This document shows positions 1 through 7,077 of a DNA stretch of 10,919 nucleotides, piece by piece. The notes beneath the pieces are model-generated. The model was not told where the DNA came from and ran no database searches. It worked only from the letters and a program-made list of their open reading frames with translations. A program made the position numbers and the translations under genes. Numbering within the stretch: the stretch's first letter is position 1; the number at the start of each line of letters is the position of its first letter. Location: assembly GCA_035526665.1 (NCBI GenBank), contig DATLBY010000373.1:1-10919 (forward strand). Reading direction: 5' to 3'. Source of the DNA: DATLBY01 sp035526665 (GTDB lineage Bacteria; Acidobacteriota; Terriglobia; Bryobacterales; Bryobacteraceae).

Positions 1-545
1 AGGGCTTCCAACTTCTTTTCAACGGCACGAATCTCGACGGTTGGGACGGCGATCCGCGACTCTGGAAAGTCGTGGATAAGACGCTGGTGGGAAATACCGA
101 TGGCATTGAACTCGAGGGCAACACGTTCCTCATCTACAGGAAGCGCGAGTTCGGCGACTTCATCTTCCGCGCTCAAATCAGGCTGCGCAATCACAACAGC
201 GGAATTCAGTTTCGCAGTGAGGAACTGCCCAAGTGGGTAGTGAAGGGCCTTCAGGCGGATATGGCCGAGGGAAATTATTGGGGCAGCATTTACGATGAAA
301 AGGGCACTCGCGGCCTTCTCGTCAACGGCTGGAAAGACAAAGCGGAAAAGGTCGTAAAGCCCAAGGACTGGAACGACTACGAAATACTAGCCGATGGAGA
401 GCGCATCGAAATTCGTGTCAACGGCCTGCTCTCCGCGGCGTTGAAGGAAAACTCGAAGATGAGCGGCATCCTCGCGCTGCAGCTTCATCGCGGACCCGGA
501 ATGCAGGTGGAGTTTCGGAATATCCGGCTCAAGGTCATCCGCTAG
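1..545 (+). CDS. DUF1080 (3-keto-disaccharide hydrolase domain) protein, 5'-truncated by the window
   Basis: The reading frame is open from base 3 to the TAG at 543-545, giving 180 visible residues; the true start lies left of the window. A GTG at 72 is in frame, but the residues before it (LLFNGTNLDGW followed by LWKV) are the conserved opening of the PF06439/DUF1080 fold, so translation must begin earlier. Further on are family-like blocks: EFGDFIFRAQIRL, the short NSGIQFRS strand, and a C-terminal GPGMQVEFRNIRLK, which is the usual last strand of this concanavalin-like beta sandwich. Family members are mostly secreted and act on, or bind, modified disaccharides and glycosides; they are very numerous in Acidobacteriota, Planctomycetota and Verrucomicrobiota. 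No signal peptide can be checked because the N-terminus is missing. The family call is firm; the substrate is unknown. Confidence 0.85.
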   Translation, partial: GFQLLFNGTNLDGWDGDPRLWKVVDKTLVGNTDGIELEGNTFLIYRKREFGDFIFRAQIRLRNHNSGIQFRSEELPKWVVKGLQADMAEGNYWGSIYDEKGTRGLLVNGWKDKAEKVVKPKDWNDYEILADGERIEIRVNGLLSAALKENSKMSGILALQLHRGPGMQVEFRNIRLKVIR

Positions 546-579
546 CTGCGCTTGCCCCTTATTGCTTCTTGCGTTTCGA

Positions 580-596
580 GCGATAATAGATACAAA
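580..596 (+). promoter_or_regulatory. possible -10 element directly before the MFP adaptor start
   Basis: GATAAT at 582-587 matches the sigma-70 -10 box in five of six positions and lies only 8 bases before the ATG at 596. A weak -35 candidate, TTGCTT (562-567), is 14 bases upstream, which is shorter than usual spacing. No Shine-Dalgarno sequence precedes the ATG. If the -10 is real, transcription would begin almost at the start codon and give a leaderless mRNA. Confidence 0.3.
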
Positions 597-1909
597 TGAG
601 TTTGGCATATAAACAACTGCCAGCGCGGCCTGAGCCCGTCGTCCGCGAAGAGCCGCCCGCGCCTTGGCGATGGGGTGGTCTGGCGATTGTGTTGATCGCC
701 ATCGGGGTATGGCAGTTCCGTGCCGGACAACCGAAAGCACCCGTAGCGGCGCCGGTGCGCATGGCCACCGCCCGGATGGGGGCCGTGGAACGTACACTGC
801 GTATCACCGGATCCACCACCGCATCCCACCGTCAATACCTCACGGCGCCGAAAATGCGCGGTTCGCGGAGTGACGGCGGTGGTCACACGCTGACTCTCCA
901 GCGCCTCGCCGCGCCCGGAATTGCGGTGAAGCGAGGCCAGGTGGTGGCGGAGTTTGACCGCCAGCATATGCTCTTGCGGCTGGACGATTTCCGTTCCAGC
1001 GTCCTGCAACAGGAAGCCGGAATTCGGCGCCTGCGCGCGAACCTCGACTTGAGGCGCGTCCAGGCGATGCAGCGTATCCGCGCGGCGAAAGGAGTGACGG
1101 AGAAAGCGGCCTTGGATTTGCGCACCGCTCCGGCACGCTCACAGATTCAGGTGGAACACTTCCGCATGAATCTGGAGGAGGCACAGGCGCGCTATCAACA
1201 GATTCTCACCGAGCTGCCCTACATGGACATCTCTGAGCGTGCCTCCATAAGGCGTTCGGAAATCGATGTCATCCAGGCGCAGAATGAGCTGAAGAACGCC
1301 GAAAGGAATGCCGAGCAAATGGTGAGCCGCGCTCCTATGGACGGCATTGTAGTGTTACGGCGCAACTATCGGGGAACGGAGTTCACGGAGATGCGTGAAG
1401 GTGATCAGGTGGGTCCCGGCCAGGTATTTGGAGAGGTTGTGGATCCGGCGTCGCTCTACGTGGATGGCTCGGTAAACCAGGTGGATGCCGAACAGGTGAA
1501 GAGTGGATTGAGCGCTCGGGTTCACTTTGACGCCTTTCCCGATATTGAGATCCCGGCGCGAGTGATTGGTCTCGGCGCCGTGACCCGCGCTGCGGGACAA
1601 CGCGCGTCCTACGTCCGGGAGATTCCGGTACGTCTCGAGTTGGAAGGGTCCAACGAACAAGTGATTCCAGACCTCACGGCGAGTGCGGACATTGTCGTCG
1701 AACGCGAGTCCGACGCAGTGATCGTACCGGTCGAGTGCGTCGTCCGCGTGCGCGGCCAGAAACCATTCGCCATGGTCCAGACGGAAAGCGGCTGGGAGCG
1801 CCGGCCGCTCGAGTTAGGAATAGCGAATCACCTCGAAGTGGTGGTGGAATCCGGCGTCAAAGAGGGCGAGAAAGTAGCCGCGGAGGCCGTGCCCCCGCCC
1901 CAGCCTTAA
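596..1909 (+). CDS. HlyD/MFP-family periplasmic adaptor (efflux adaptor subunit)
   Basis: This 437-aa protein has the order expected of a membrane fusion protein. Residues 1-25 are cytoplasmic, and 27-41 form a single inner-membrane helix (WGGLAIVLIAIGVW). The first half of a lipoyl-like domain covers about 80-120 and ends in VKRGQVVAEFD. A long charged alpha-hairpin spans about 122-243. The second lipoyl half starts at SRAPMDGIVV (244-253), followed by a beta-barrel near 287-365 and a membrane-proximal domain that ends in ESGVKEGEKV. Such adaptors link an inner-membrane ABC or RND pump to an outer-membrane channel. No pump gene lies on either side: the upstream gene is DUF1080 and the downstream gene encodes an OmpA-like lipoprotein 349 bp away. 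The partner must therefore be encoded elsewhere or left of the window. The ATG at 596 is used because the ORF starts there; it lacks a clear Shine-Dalgarno. Family call firm, substrate unknown. Confidence 0.88.
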   Translation: MSLAYKQLPARPEPVVREEPPAPWRWGGLAIVLIAIGVWQFRAGQPKAPVAAPVRMATARMGAVERTLRITGSTTASHRQYLTAPKMRGSRSDGGGHTLTLQRLAAPGIAVKRGQVVAEFDRQHMLLRLDDFRSSVLQQEAGIRRLRANLDLRRVQAMQRIRAAKGVTEKAALDLRTAPARSQIQVEHFRMNLEEAQARYQQILTELPYMDISERASIRRSEIDVIQAQNELKNAERNAEQMVSRAPMDGIVVLRRNYRGTEFTEMREGDQVGPGQVFGEVVDPASLYVDGSVNQVDAEQVKSGLSARVHFDAFPDIEIPARVIGLGAVTRAAGQRASYVREIPVRLELEGSNEQVIPDLTASADIVVERESDAVIVPVECVVRVRGQKPFAMVQTESGWERRPLELGIANHLEVVVESGVKEGEKVAAEAVPPPQP

Positions 1910-2156
1910 CGATTGGCCGGCCCTTTGGAAGCTGCCGCCGGGAGCAGGAGACTGGATTCCGCCAGCGTTCCCTCCCCTACGGTCATTTCTTTGGCCAGCG
2001 GATTGCTGGGATTGTAGCAGATGCGGTCCGAAACCAAGGTTGAGGGTAGCAGGTTTGAAACTTATGCCTGAAAAGGCTAGGAAAAAGTTTCTTCCTGGCA
2101 ATAATTACTCTCCTGGTTTTGTCCAGTCGCAGCTTCCCGTGGTCTCTCCCGCGGGC

Positions 2157-2219
2157 ATGTTTGCCGGTGGTGGCTCCCTGAAACGTCTCCCTCCGAGCGT
2201 TGCCGCCGCCGGCGAACAT
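2157..2219 (+). repeat. 18-bp inverted repeat (long hairpin) upstream of the OmpA-like gene
   Basis: The left arm 2157-2174 (ATGTTTGCCGGTGGTGGC) pairs along its full length with the right arm 2202-2219 (GCCGCCGCCGGCGAACAT). Fifteen pairs are Watson-Crick and three (2162:2214, 2168:2208, 2171:2205) are U-G wobbles in a plus-strand RNA. The same three would be A-C mismatches in a minus-strand RNA, so plus-sense RNA is the better-folded form. The 27-base loop can fold further: AACG (2182-2185) with CGTT (2198-2201) and CTC (2187-2189) with GAG (2195-2197), with T2186 bulged. After the right arm comes a short AT-rich stretch but no long T-run. The structure ends 39 bp before the ATG at 2259. It could be a leader RNA structure, an attenuator, a dispersed repeat or a protein-binding site. 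Confidence 0.7.
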
Positions 2220-2228
2220 TTCTAAATT
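2200..2228 (+). promoter_or_regulatory. candidate sigma-70-type promoter for the OmpA-like gene
   Basis: TTGCCG (2200-2205) and TAAATT (2223-2228) each match the consensus in four of six positions and are separated by 17 bp. The start of transcription would fall near 2235, leaving a leader of about 24 bases that contains the ribosome site at 2249-2253. The -35 box overlaps the right arm of the inverted repeat, so if this promoter is the real one, the repeat acts as DNA rather than as leader RNA. Confidence 0.35.
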
Positions 2229-2248
2229 TACGTCTAGGAAATAGGTCT

Positions 2249-2253
2249 GGGAG
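2249..2253 (+). promoter_or_regulatory. ribosome binding site of the OmpA-like gene
   Basis: GGGAG stands 5 bases before the ATG at 2259. It is the clearest Shine-Dalgarno of the rightward genes here and fixes that start. Confidence 0.7.
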
Positions 2254-2258
2254 TTGAC

Positions 2259-3032
2259 ATGACACTTAATTTTTTCACCGCAAACAAAGCACTCGCTTTC
2301 ACCATGGTCGCCGGACTTGCAGCCTCTGGCTGCGCCACCAAAAAGTACGTCGCCAAGACCGTTTCACCCGTCGAACAGCGGGTAGGACAGGTTGAGAAGC
2401 GGACCACCGATCAGGGCAAGACCCTCGACACCGTGGAAACAGATCTGTCGAAGACCAAGGAGCGCGTCCTCGACCTGGACTCCAACCTTAAGCAGACCGG
2501 GGAGCGCGTAGCTGATGCCAGCAATCGCGCCAACCAGGCGTCATCCGCCGCCGCACAGGCTTCGCAACAGGCCGTCGCAGCGCGTAGCCACGCCGATGAG
2601 CGCGCCAACCAAGTCAAGACGTATGTTGACGCTCTCGACACGCTAAAGATGACAAAGACTACTGCTGTCCTCTTCGCCTTTGGCAAGAGCACCCTCGACG
2701 CCGACGCCAAGGCCGCCCTGGATGAAATTGCGAAAGAAGCGCTCTCCAAGCGAAAGTTCGCTTTGGAAATTGAAGGCTTTACCGATAGCCAGGGATCCGC
2801 TAGCGCCAACCTCGCCCTGAGCCAGAAGCGCGCTGAATCCGTAGTCCTGTATCTTACCCTGAACCACAAGATGCCGCTGCGTAGCATCCACGTCATAGGT
2901 GTTGGTGAAGAAGCCCCGATCGCCGATAATAAGACCCGCGACGGCCGCAAGCAGAATCGCCGTGTGGAAGTCCGTCTTTTCGCCCCGGAGATTGAAAATA
3001 ACTCCGCCCTGCCCTCGGCGCAGTTAAGATAA
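2259..3032 (+). CDS. OmpA/Pal-like peptidoglycan-binding outer-membrane lipoprotein
   Basis: The 257-aa product begins with a lipoprotein signal: a hydrophobic stretch from about 11 and a lipobox-like ASGC with Cys25 as the lipid-anchored residue. The -3 position is Ala rather than the usual Leu, so the box is slightly weak. Residues about 36-125 are Ala/Gln/Lys-rich with heptad character, probably a coiled-coil stalk. Residues 134-242 form an OmpA C-terminal domain: AVLFAFGKSTLD, then GFTDSQGSASANLALSQKRAESV with the peptidoglycan-contacting Asp176 and Arg191, and NRRVEVRL near the end. Proteins of this layout anchor the outer membrane to meso-diaminopimelate in peptidoglycan. It differs from classical Pal (about 170 aa) by its long stalk, and no tolA/tolB genes are nearby. 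It has its own ribosome site and faces the next operon tail to tail, 32 bp apart. Domain call firm; equivalence to Pal is inference. Confidence 0.9.
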   Translation: MTLNFFTANKALAFTMVAGLAASGCATKKYVAKTVSPVEQRVGQVEKRTTDQGKTLDTVETDLSKTKERVLDLDSNLKQTGERVADASNRANQASSAAAQASQQAVAARSHADERANQVKTYVDALDTLKMTKTTAVLFAFGKSTLDADAKAALDEIAKEALSKRKFALEIEGFTDSQGSASANLALSQKRAESVVLYLTLNHKMPLRSIHVIGVGEEAPIADNKTRDGRKQNRRVEVRLFAPEIENNSALPSAQLR

Positions 3033-3064
3033 GAGATTAGCTAAGATCGAGCTTCCTCTGCTGA

Positions 3065-3742
3065 CTAGCGCAGGCGCTCGAGCAGATCACGCGAGAGAAG
3101 ATCAGCCCGTTCAGCCAGACTGACGGCACTTACAAGATCCTGATCCCGCGCCTGCTCCGCCTGCGCTACAAAACTTTTGATCCGGTCCGCCTCTTCCTTT
3201 TGCCCCTGATTCAACGCCTTCCCCTGAATAACGGCCAATCCGCTCTTAATTCGTTCCAAAGCTCCATCCAGCCGGCGTACATAATCCCGCGCCTCCTCGG
3301 GCGACAGAATCTGGACCAGCTTCGGCCCTGAGAGCTGTAGCGGGGCCGCACCCGCTGGTGGCGTCTCCGCCACCGCCTCTGGCTTGACCTCGGCCGTCTT
3401 CACTTCCTGCGCTGACTTTGGCTCCGTCTTCCGTGCCGCGTTTCTGCGTTTCTTCTGCGGGACCGGGAGTGGCGGAATATTTGTGGTCTCCGGCTTCACT
3501 TCGACATTGAACGGCGGTTCTCCCACGGGCGGCGTTTCGATCTTCGGACCGGGAGGCAGGGAGGTTGGCTTGGGCTTTTTTACCGGGCTGGGCTTGGGAA
3601 GAATTACCGCCGGGGGGGCCGCCGGAGGCACAACCGGAGGCGCCTTCTTCTTGCAGGAAGGTAGGAGCACCGCGACACAGGCGGTGCAAATCCAGAAACT
3701 GGTTTTGGTTCCGGTCATCATTGACGATCGACGACGGGTCAC
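3065..3742 (-). CDS. proline-rich lipoprotein of unknown function
   Basis: The 225-aa product carries a lipoprotein signal: Arg-rich n-region, hydrophobic core ICTACVAVLL and lipobox LPSC with Cys30. Residues about 34-95 are a Pro/Lys-rich linker of the kind that spans the periplasm or cell wall, 96-135 are charged, and about 147-225 are predicted to be helical and rich in Glu, Arg, Ala and Leu. I do not recognise a named domain. The GTG at 3742 overlaps the kinase stop codon in a GTGA, and an AGG lies four bases before it, so translation is probably coupled. ATG codons at 3721 and 3718 are alternatives that would remove the Arg-rich start; neither has a ribosome site. It is the last gene of the four-gene leftward operon. 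The linkage suggests an envelope protein that is controlled by, or reports to, the two-component system, but this is inference. A G7 tract (3612-3618, + strand) lies in the proline-rich part without breaking the frame. Confidence 0.75.
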   Translation of the reverse strand: MTRRRSSMMTGTKTSFWICTACVAVLLPSCKKKAPPVVPPAAPPAVILPKPSPVKKPKPTSLPPGPKIETPPVGEPPFNVEVKPETTNIPPLPVPQKKRRNAARKTEPKSAQEVKTAEVKPEAVAETPPAGAAPLQLSGPKLVQILSPEEARDYVRRLDGALERIKSGLAVIQGKALNQGQKEEADRIKSFVAQAEQARDQDLVSAVSLAERADLLSRDLLERLR

Positions 3743-5592
3743 GCAGCCTGCGCCGAAACTGGAAATCGCAGGCGAAATACGGTACCTTTGCCAGCCTCGC
3801 TTGTAAAGTCGATTGTACCATTATGAAGTTGCACAGCCCGGAATGTCATTGCCAGTCCAATGCCCGACCCTTTGTCTTTCGTCGTAAAGTACAACTGAAA
3901 GACCTTGCTCTTATTCGCTTCCGGAATCCCCGGGCCGTCGTCCTGAATGGTCAGCAAGCAATAATCTCCCTGAAGTTGGGTTTTGACAATCAGATTGCCG
4001 CCGCCACGCATCGCTTCTATGCCATTCATCACGACGTTGAGGATAGCTTGCTTTAACAAATCGTGGTCGCCGCGAATAGGGATTTTTTCCGGGTCCGCCG
4101 AGAATTGAAGATTTACCTTTTGCATCGTGGCTTGCGGCCTGACGAGCGCCGTAACCTCGCGCGCCAGCGCCGCGACGTCCACTTCCTCCACCGCCAGATC
4201 CAGCGGCCGGGTGAAATCGAGGAACGTCTTCACCACCCGATCCAAACGCCGTATCTCCTGCGTGATGATATTTATTTCTTCATCGGCATCGGGACAGGGC
4301 TGGCTGACGCGGCTGCGCAACAACTCCATCCGCAAAGCGATGGAATTAAGCGGATTCTTGATCTCGTGCGCCACCCCGCCGGTGAGACGGCTGATGGCCG
4401 ACAGCCGCGAGGAAATATCGAGTTGAGTCGCAAGCTGCCGCCGCGACTCGGCGTCGCGTAGCGTGATGAGCGTGCCGTTGCGGTCCGCCAGTGGTTCCAC
4501 GCTAACCAGAAGCCGCACGGCGGGTTTCGCTTCCCGCTCTAAATTAACAAGGTAATCATGCGCTGGTTTTCCCAAACGAATGGACTGTTGAATCGCGCTG
4601 CCCAGCGGCTCCAACGGAGAAAAAATTTCGTCCAGCTTCCTGCCCTGCATTTGCTGGCGGGTGATGTCGAGCATTCGCGCCGCCGCCGGCCCCGCCATGA
4701 TGAGCTTGTCGTTCTTATCAAACAACAGCACCGCATCGTCCATGCGTTCAATCATCGATTCAATGTTGCTGCGCATCTGCGTCACATCCTCCTGGGCGCC
4801 GCGAATCTGTTGGCCTAAGAGGTTGAGCTTCGATTGCACAATGGCCAATTCGCGCGTCTTGCCCATGGCATTGTCATCGTCATCGGGGCTCTGGCTTCCG
4901 CTGGTGATACGGTCGATCTGTTTGGTAATTCTCGTTAATGGGCCCAAAGCGAGGTTGGCGGAAAAAGCTCCCAGCAGGATGGACATCAACAGCGAAGCGG
5001 CAGAGACAATCCCCAGGAATCGTACCTGCGGCAGTAGCGCATCCCGCAGCACCGCGCTCGACACCACTACCTGGATCGTAAAGATCGGCAGACGCTGTTG
5101 GGGCACTCCCAGCGGCACGGTTACTTCATAATCCTGGTTTCCTTTGGTCAGTTCCACCAGCCGGCCGGTTACGTCTTTCGATTTCCAGTCCGAAAATGAC
5201 GGGAGCTTTCGCATCGTGCCCTCTGTTTTTGAGAGGTTGGTCCCTGCCAGAATCTCCCCCGATTCACCGGCGACAACAATTTCCACGATCATCGTGGCAT
5301 TCGACATCGTCGTGACCAGCAGGCTCTTCAGCTCGGCATCGTCGGCGACGATTTTTGTCCACAGCAGCTTGGTGTCAATCAGAGTTCTCGGCACCGGTCT
5401 TACAGCCGCCACGCGCTCCTTGATGCGCGCCAGTACAAGACTCTTCACCAACTGCGCCACAAGGTCGGATTTCTCGAGTACGCTTGTAGACCACGTCTGC
5501 ACCAGGCTGTTCAAGTTCACCGCCGAAAGTACGGTAACGATCACGGTGGCCAGCAGGACGATCAGTACCAGGAGCCGCGTCTTAAGCGACAT
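3739..5592 (-). CDS. membrane sensor histidine kinase, NtrB-like (HAMP-PAS-HisKA-HATPase)
   Basis: The 617-aa kinase has a first membrane helix at about 5-27, a periplasmic sensor region to about 190 and a second helix at about 192-213. A HAMP segment (LALGPLTRITKQIDRI) follows, then a coiled linker and a PAS domain from about 277 to 380. The HisKA block GGVAHEIKNPLNSI carries phospho-acceptor His409. The ATPase domain has the N box NVVMNGIEAM with Asn523, G1 DDGPGIP (551-557) and G2 GSGIGL (575-580). HEIKNPL is the signature of NtrB/ZraS-type kinases that pair with sigma-54 activators, and exactly such a regulator lies 40 bp upstream in the same operon. The start ATG at 5592 has a TGAGG ribosome site about 10 bases before it. 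The sensed signal cannot be read from the sequence. The stop codon TGA (3741-3739) overlaps the GTG of the following lipoprotein gene. Confidence 0.93.
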   Translation of the reverse strand: MSLKTRLLVLIVLLATVIVTVLSAVNLNSLVQTWSTSVLEKSDLVAQLVKSLVLARIKERVAAVRPVPRTLIDTKLLWTKIVADDAELKSLLVTTMSNATMIVEIVVAGESGEILAGTNLSKTEGTMRKLPSFSDWKSKDVTGRLVELTKGNQDYEVTVPLGVPQQRLPIFTIQVVVSSAVLRDALLPQVRFLGIVSAASLLMSILLGAFSANLALGPLTRITKQIDRITSGSQSPDDDDNAMGKTRELAIVQSKLNLLGQQIRGAQEDVTQMRSNIESMIERMDDAVLLFDKNDKLIMAGPAAARMLDITRQQMQGRKLDEIFSPLEPLGSAIQQSIRLGKPAHDYLVNLEREAKPAVRLLVSVEPLADRNGTLITLRDAESRRQLATQLDISSRLSAISRLTGGVAHEIKNPLNSIALRMELLRSRVSQPCPDADEEINIITQEIRRLDRVVKTFLDFTRPLDLAVEEVDVAALAREVTALVRPQATMQKVNLQFSADPEKIPIRGDHDLLKQAILNVVMNGIEAMRGGGNLIVKTQLQGDYCLLTIQDDGPGIPEANKSKVFQLYFTTKDKGSGIGLAMTFRAVQLHNGTIDFTSEAGKGTVFRLRFPVSAQAA

Positions 5593-5632
5593 AAAAAGGC
5601 CTCAACGAATGTGGCGCTTGGGGCGTCCGATC

Positions 5633-7060
5633 TTAGCTGGCACTGGCTTCTTCAGCCTCCGGACTGCCATAGCCCTTCAATTTATTGAACAATGTTTTGA
5701 GGCTGATGCCCAAAATTTCCGCCGCCCGCGTCTTGTTATTGCGCGTGTGCAGTAGCGTCATCTCGATTAACGCGCGCTCGGCTTGATCGATGGTCACGCC
5801 CACAGGCAAGGACACAGCGGGACCACCCGCGCTTTCCGCCGCCGGCGCCTTCTGGGATCCGTCCTGAAACTGCATGGGCAGGTGGACTACTCCAATGGTC
5901 CCTTCCCCCGCCAGAATCACCGCTCTCTCCAGCACGTTCCGCAATTCCCGGACATTGCCCGGCCACGAATGTTGGTAGAGCTTCTCCAGCACCGGCCCGG
6001 AAAGATCGGTCACTTTGCACCCATGCTTACGATTCATGTCCGCCACCAGCGCGGCGCTCAGCACCGGAATATCTTCCTTCCGTTCCCGCAAAGCGGGCAG
6101 TGCAATGGGAAAAACATTCAACCGGTAAAACAGATCTTCCCGAAAGTTTCCTTTACGAATGGAATCCTCGAGCGGCTTATTGGTGGACGCAACTACACGC
6201 ACATCCACCAGCAATTCTCCTTTGCCTCCCAGCCGGCGTACCTTCGAATCCTCCAGCACGCGCAACAGCTTCGCCTGCGTGGGAAACGGCATGTCGCCTA
6301 TTTCATCCAGCAGCAGGGTTCCGTTGTGAGCGAGTTCAAAGCATCCCGCGCGACGCTCCAACGCCCCGGTGAAGGCTCCTTTTTCATTTCCAAACAACTC
6401 GCTTTCGATTAAAGTCTCCGGCAGCGCCGCGCAGTTCACGGCCACAAAGGGCCCGGCCGCCCGCGTACTCAGCGCGTGGATCGCCCGTGCCGCCAACTCC
6501 TTCCCGGTGCCGCTTTCGCCCGTCACCAGGACCGCCGCCTTGCTTGGCGCTACCTGCCTCAACAGGGCAAAGACCTGTTGCATAGGCCTGGAGCCGCCCA
6601 CCAACTCGCCCAGCACCCCCTGATAGCTCAGTTGCTGCTCCAGCCGCGCGGCGCGTTCCGCAAGCTTGCTTTGCGCCGCCGCTCTTTCCAATAGCAGCCG
6701 CAGTTCACGCGGCTGAATCGGTTTTTCCAAAAACCAATAAGCGCCCAGATCATGAATGGTTTCGAGCGCCGTTTCCAGATTTCCAAAGGCGGTCAACACC
6801 AGCGCGGGAATGTGGATCCCTTGTGCGGATAGCTGCCGCAGCAGAGTTTTTCCATCCATTCGCGGCATCATCAGATCCGTCACCAGCACACTGGCCGGGA
6901 AGCTTCCCAGTTTATCCAGAGCTTCCATGCCATCGGCGGCCGTTTCCGTAACAAATCCCCAGGAGGCGATCATCGACGCCAGGGCGCTGCGCTGCGCTTC
7001 CTCGTCGTCAACAATCAGTATTTTGGCGGTCAAACGGCTTTGCTCCATGGAAAATTCCAC
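5633..7060 (-). CDS. sigma-54-dependent response regulator, NtrC family
   Basis: The 475-aa protein has a receiver domain (about 12-125) with acidic pocket Asp18/Asp19, phospho-acceptor Asp62 in VTDLMMPRMDG, Thr90 and Lys113. A sigma-54 AAA+ domain (about 150-385) follows, with Walker A GESGTGKE (181-188), the sigma-54-contacting loop GAFTGA (228-233), Walker B LLLDEIGDM (249-257), FREDLFYRLNVFPI and WPGNVREL. A Fis-type helix-turn-helix closes it (TRAAEILGISLKTLFNKLKGYG, about 444-465). All key residues are intact, so it should open sigma-54 promoters once phosphorylated by the kinase encoded 40 bp downstream. The first start is GTG at 7060, 17 bp after the cupin gene stop and without a ribosome site. 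ATG at 7048 (residue 5) also fits and is preceded at a distance by TGGA; I cannot decide between them. Targets are unknown, but a -24/-12-like site lies at 7749-7764. Confidence 0.95.
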   Translation of the reverse strand: MEFSMEQSRLTAKILIVDDEEAQRSALASMIASWGFVTETAADGMEALDKLGSFPASVLVTDLMMPRMDGKTLLRQLSAQGIHIPALVLTAFGNLETALETIHDLGAYWFLEKPIQPRELRLLLERAAAQSKLAERAARLEQQLSYQGVLGELVGGSRPMQQVFALLRQVAPSKAAVLVTGESGTGKELAARAIHALSTRAAGPFVAVNCAALPETLIESELFGNEKGAFTGALERRAGCFELAHNGTLLLDEIGDMPFPTQAKLLRVLEDSKVRRLGGKGELLVDVRVVASTNKPLEDSIRKGNFREDLFYRLNVFPIALPALRERKEDIPVLSAALVADMNRKHGCKVTDLSGPVLEKLYQHSWPGNVRELRNVLERAVILAGEGTIGVVHLPMQFQDGSQKAPAAESAGGPAVSLPVGVTIDQAERALIEMTLLHTRNNKTRAAEILGISLKTLFNKLKGYGSPEAEEASAS

Positions 7061-7077
7061 AGTACCATGGACGGGCT

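Larger units (their letters stand above)
1910..2258 (+). other. 349-bp intergenic region with several inverted repeats
   Basis: No convincing gene lies here; a frame of about 60 codons (2040-2225) starts only at TTG and has no family resemblance or ribosome site. The region holds several short hairpin candidates in plus sense. They are CCAGC/GCTGG at 1995-2009 with a 5-base loop, GCCT-GAAA-AGGC at 2066-2077 with a GNRA-type tetraloop, an imperfect AGGAA/TTCCT pair at 2079-2096, and the 18-bp repeat at 2157-2219 described separately. A weak TTGAGG (2040-2045) with TATGCC (2063-2068) at 17-bp spacing might be a promoter. None of the hairpins has a following T-run long enough to call a terminator for the upstream adaptor gene. 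Confidence 0.5.

Noticed and set aside
2148..2155. CCCGCGGG palindrome as an operator
   Set aside because: Eight-base GC-only palindromes are common in this composition and no second copy or spacing pattern supports a binding site.
2040..2225. Possible small gene of 61 codons in the 1910-2258 gap
   Set aside because: It starts only at TTG, has no ribosome site and no family resemblance. Its MFAGGG stretch also appears in an opposite-strand frame simply because both arms of the inverted repeat encode it.
3023..3034. 12-mer GTTAAGATAAGA repeated exactly at 7780-7791
   Set aside because: A few exact 12-mer pairs are expected by chance in about 11 kb; one copy spans the end of a coding region and there is no further similarity around them.
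3033..3064. Bidirectional terminator between the convergent OmpA-like and lipoprotein genes
   Set aside because: Only TTAGCTAA and an AGCGCAGGCGCT palindrome with a 2-base centre are present; there is no stable stem followed by a T-run in either direction.
3612..3618. G7 tract in the lipoprotein gene as a phase-variation switch
   Set aside because: It encodes part of the Pro/Ala-rich linker in the correct frame; seven bases in a GC-rich gene is weak evidence without population data.
5144..5755. Open frame of 203 codons on the plus strand across the kinase and regulator genes
   Set aside because: Ser/Thr-rich shadow of the kinase gene; both genes on the minus strand have complete, conserved domains.
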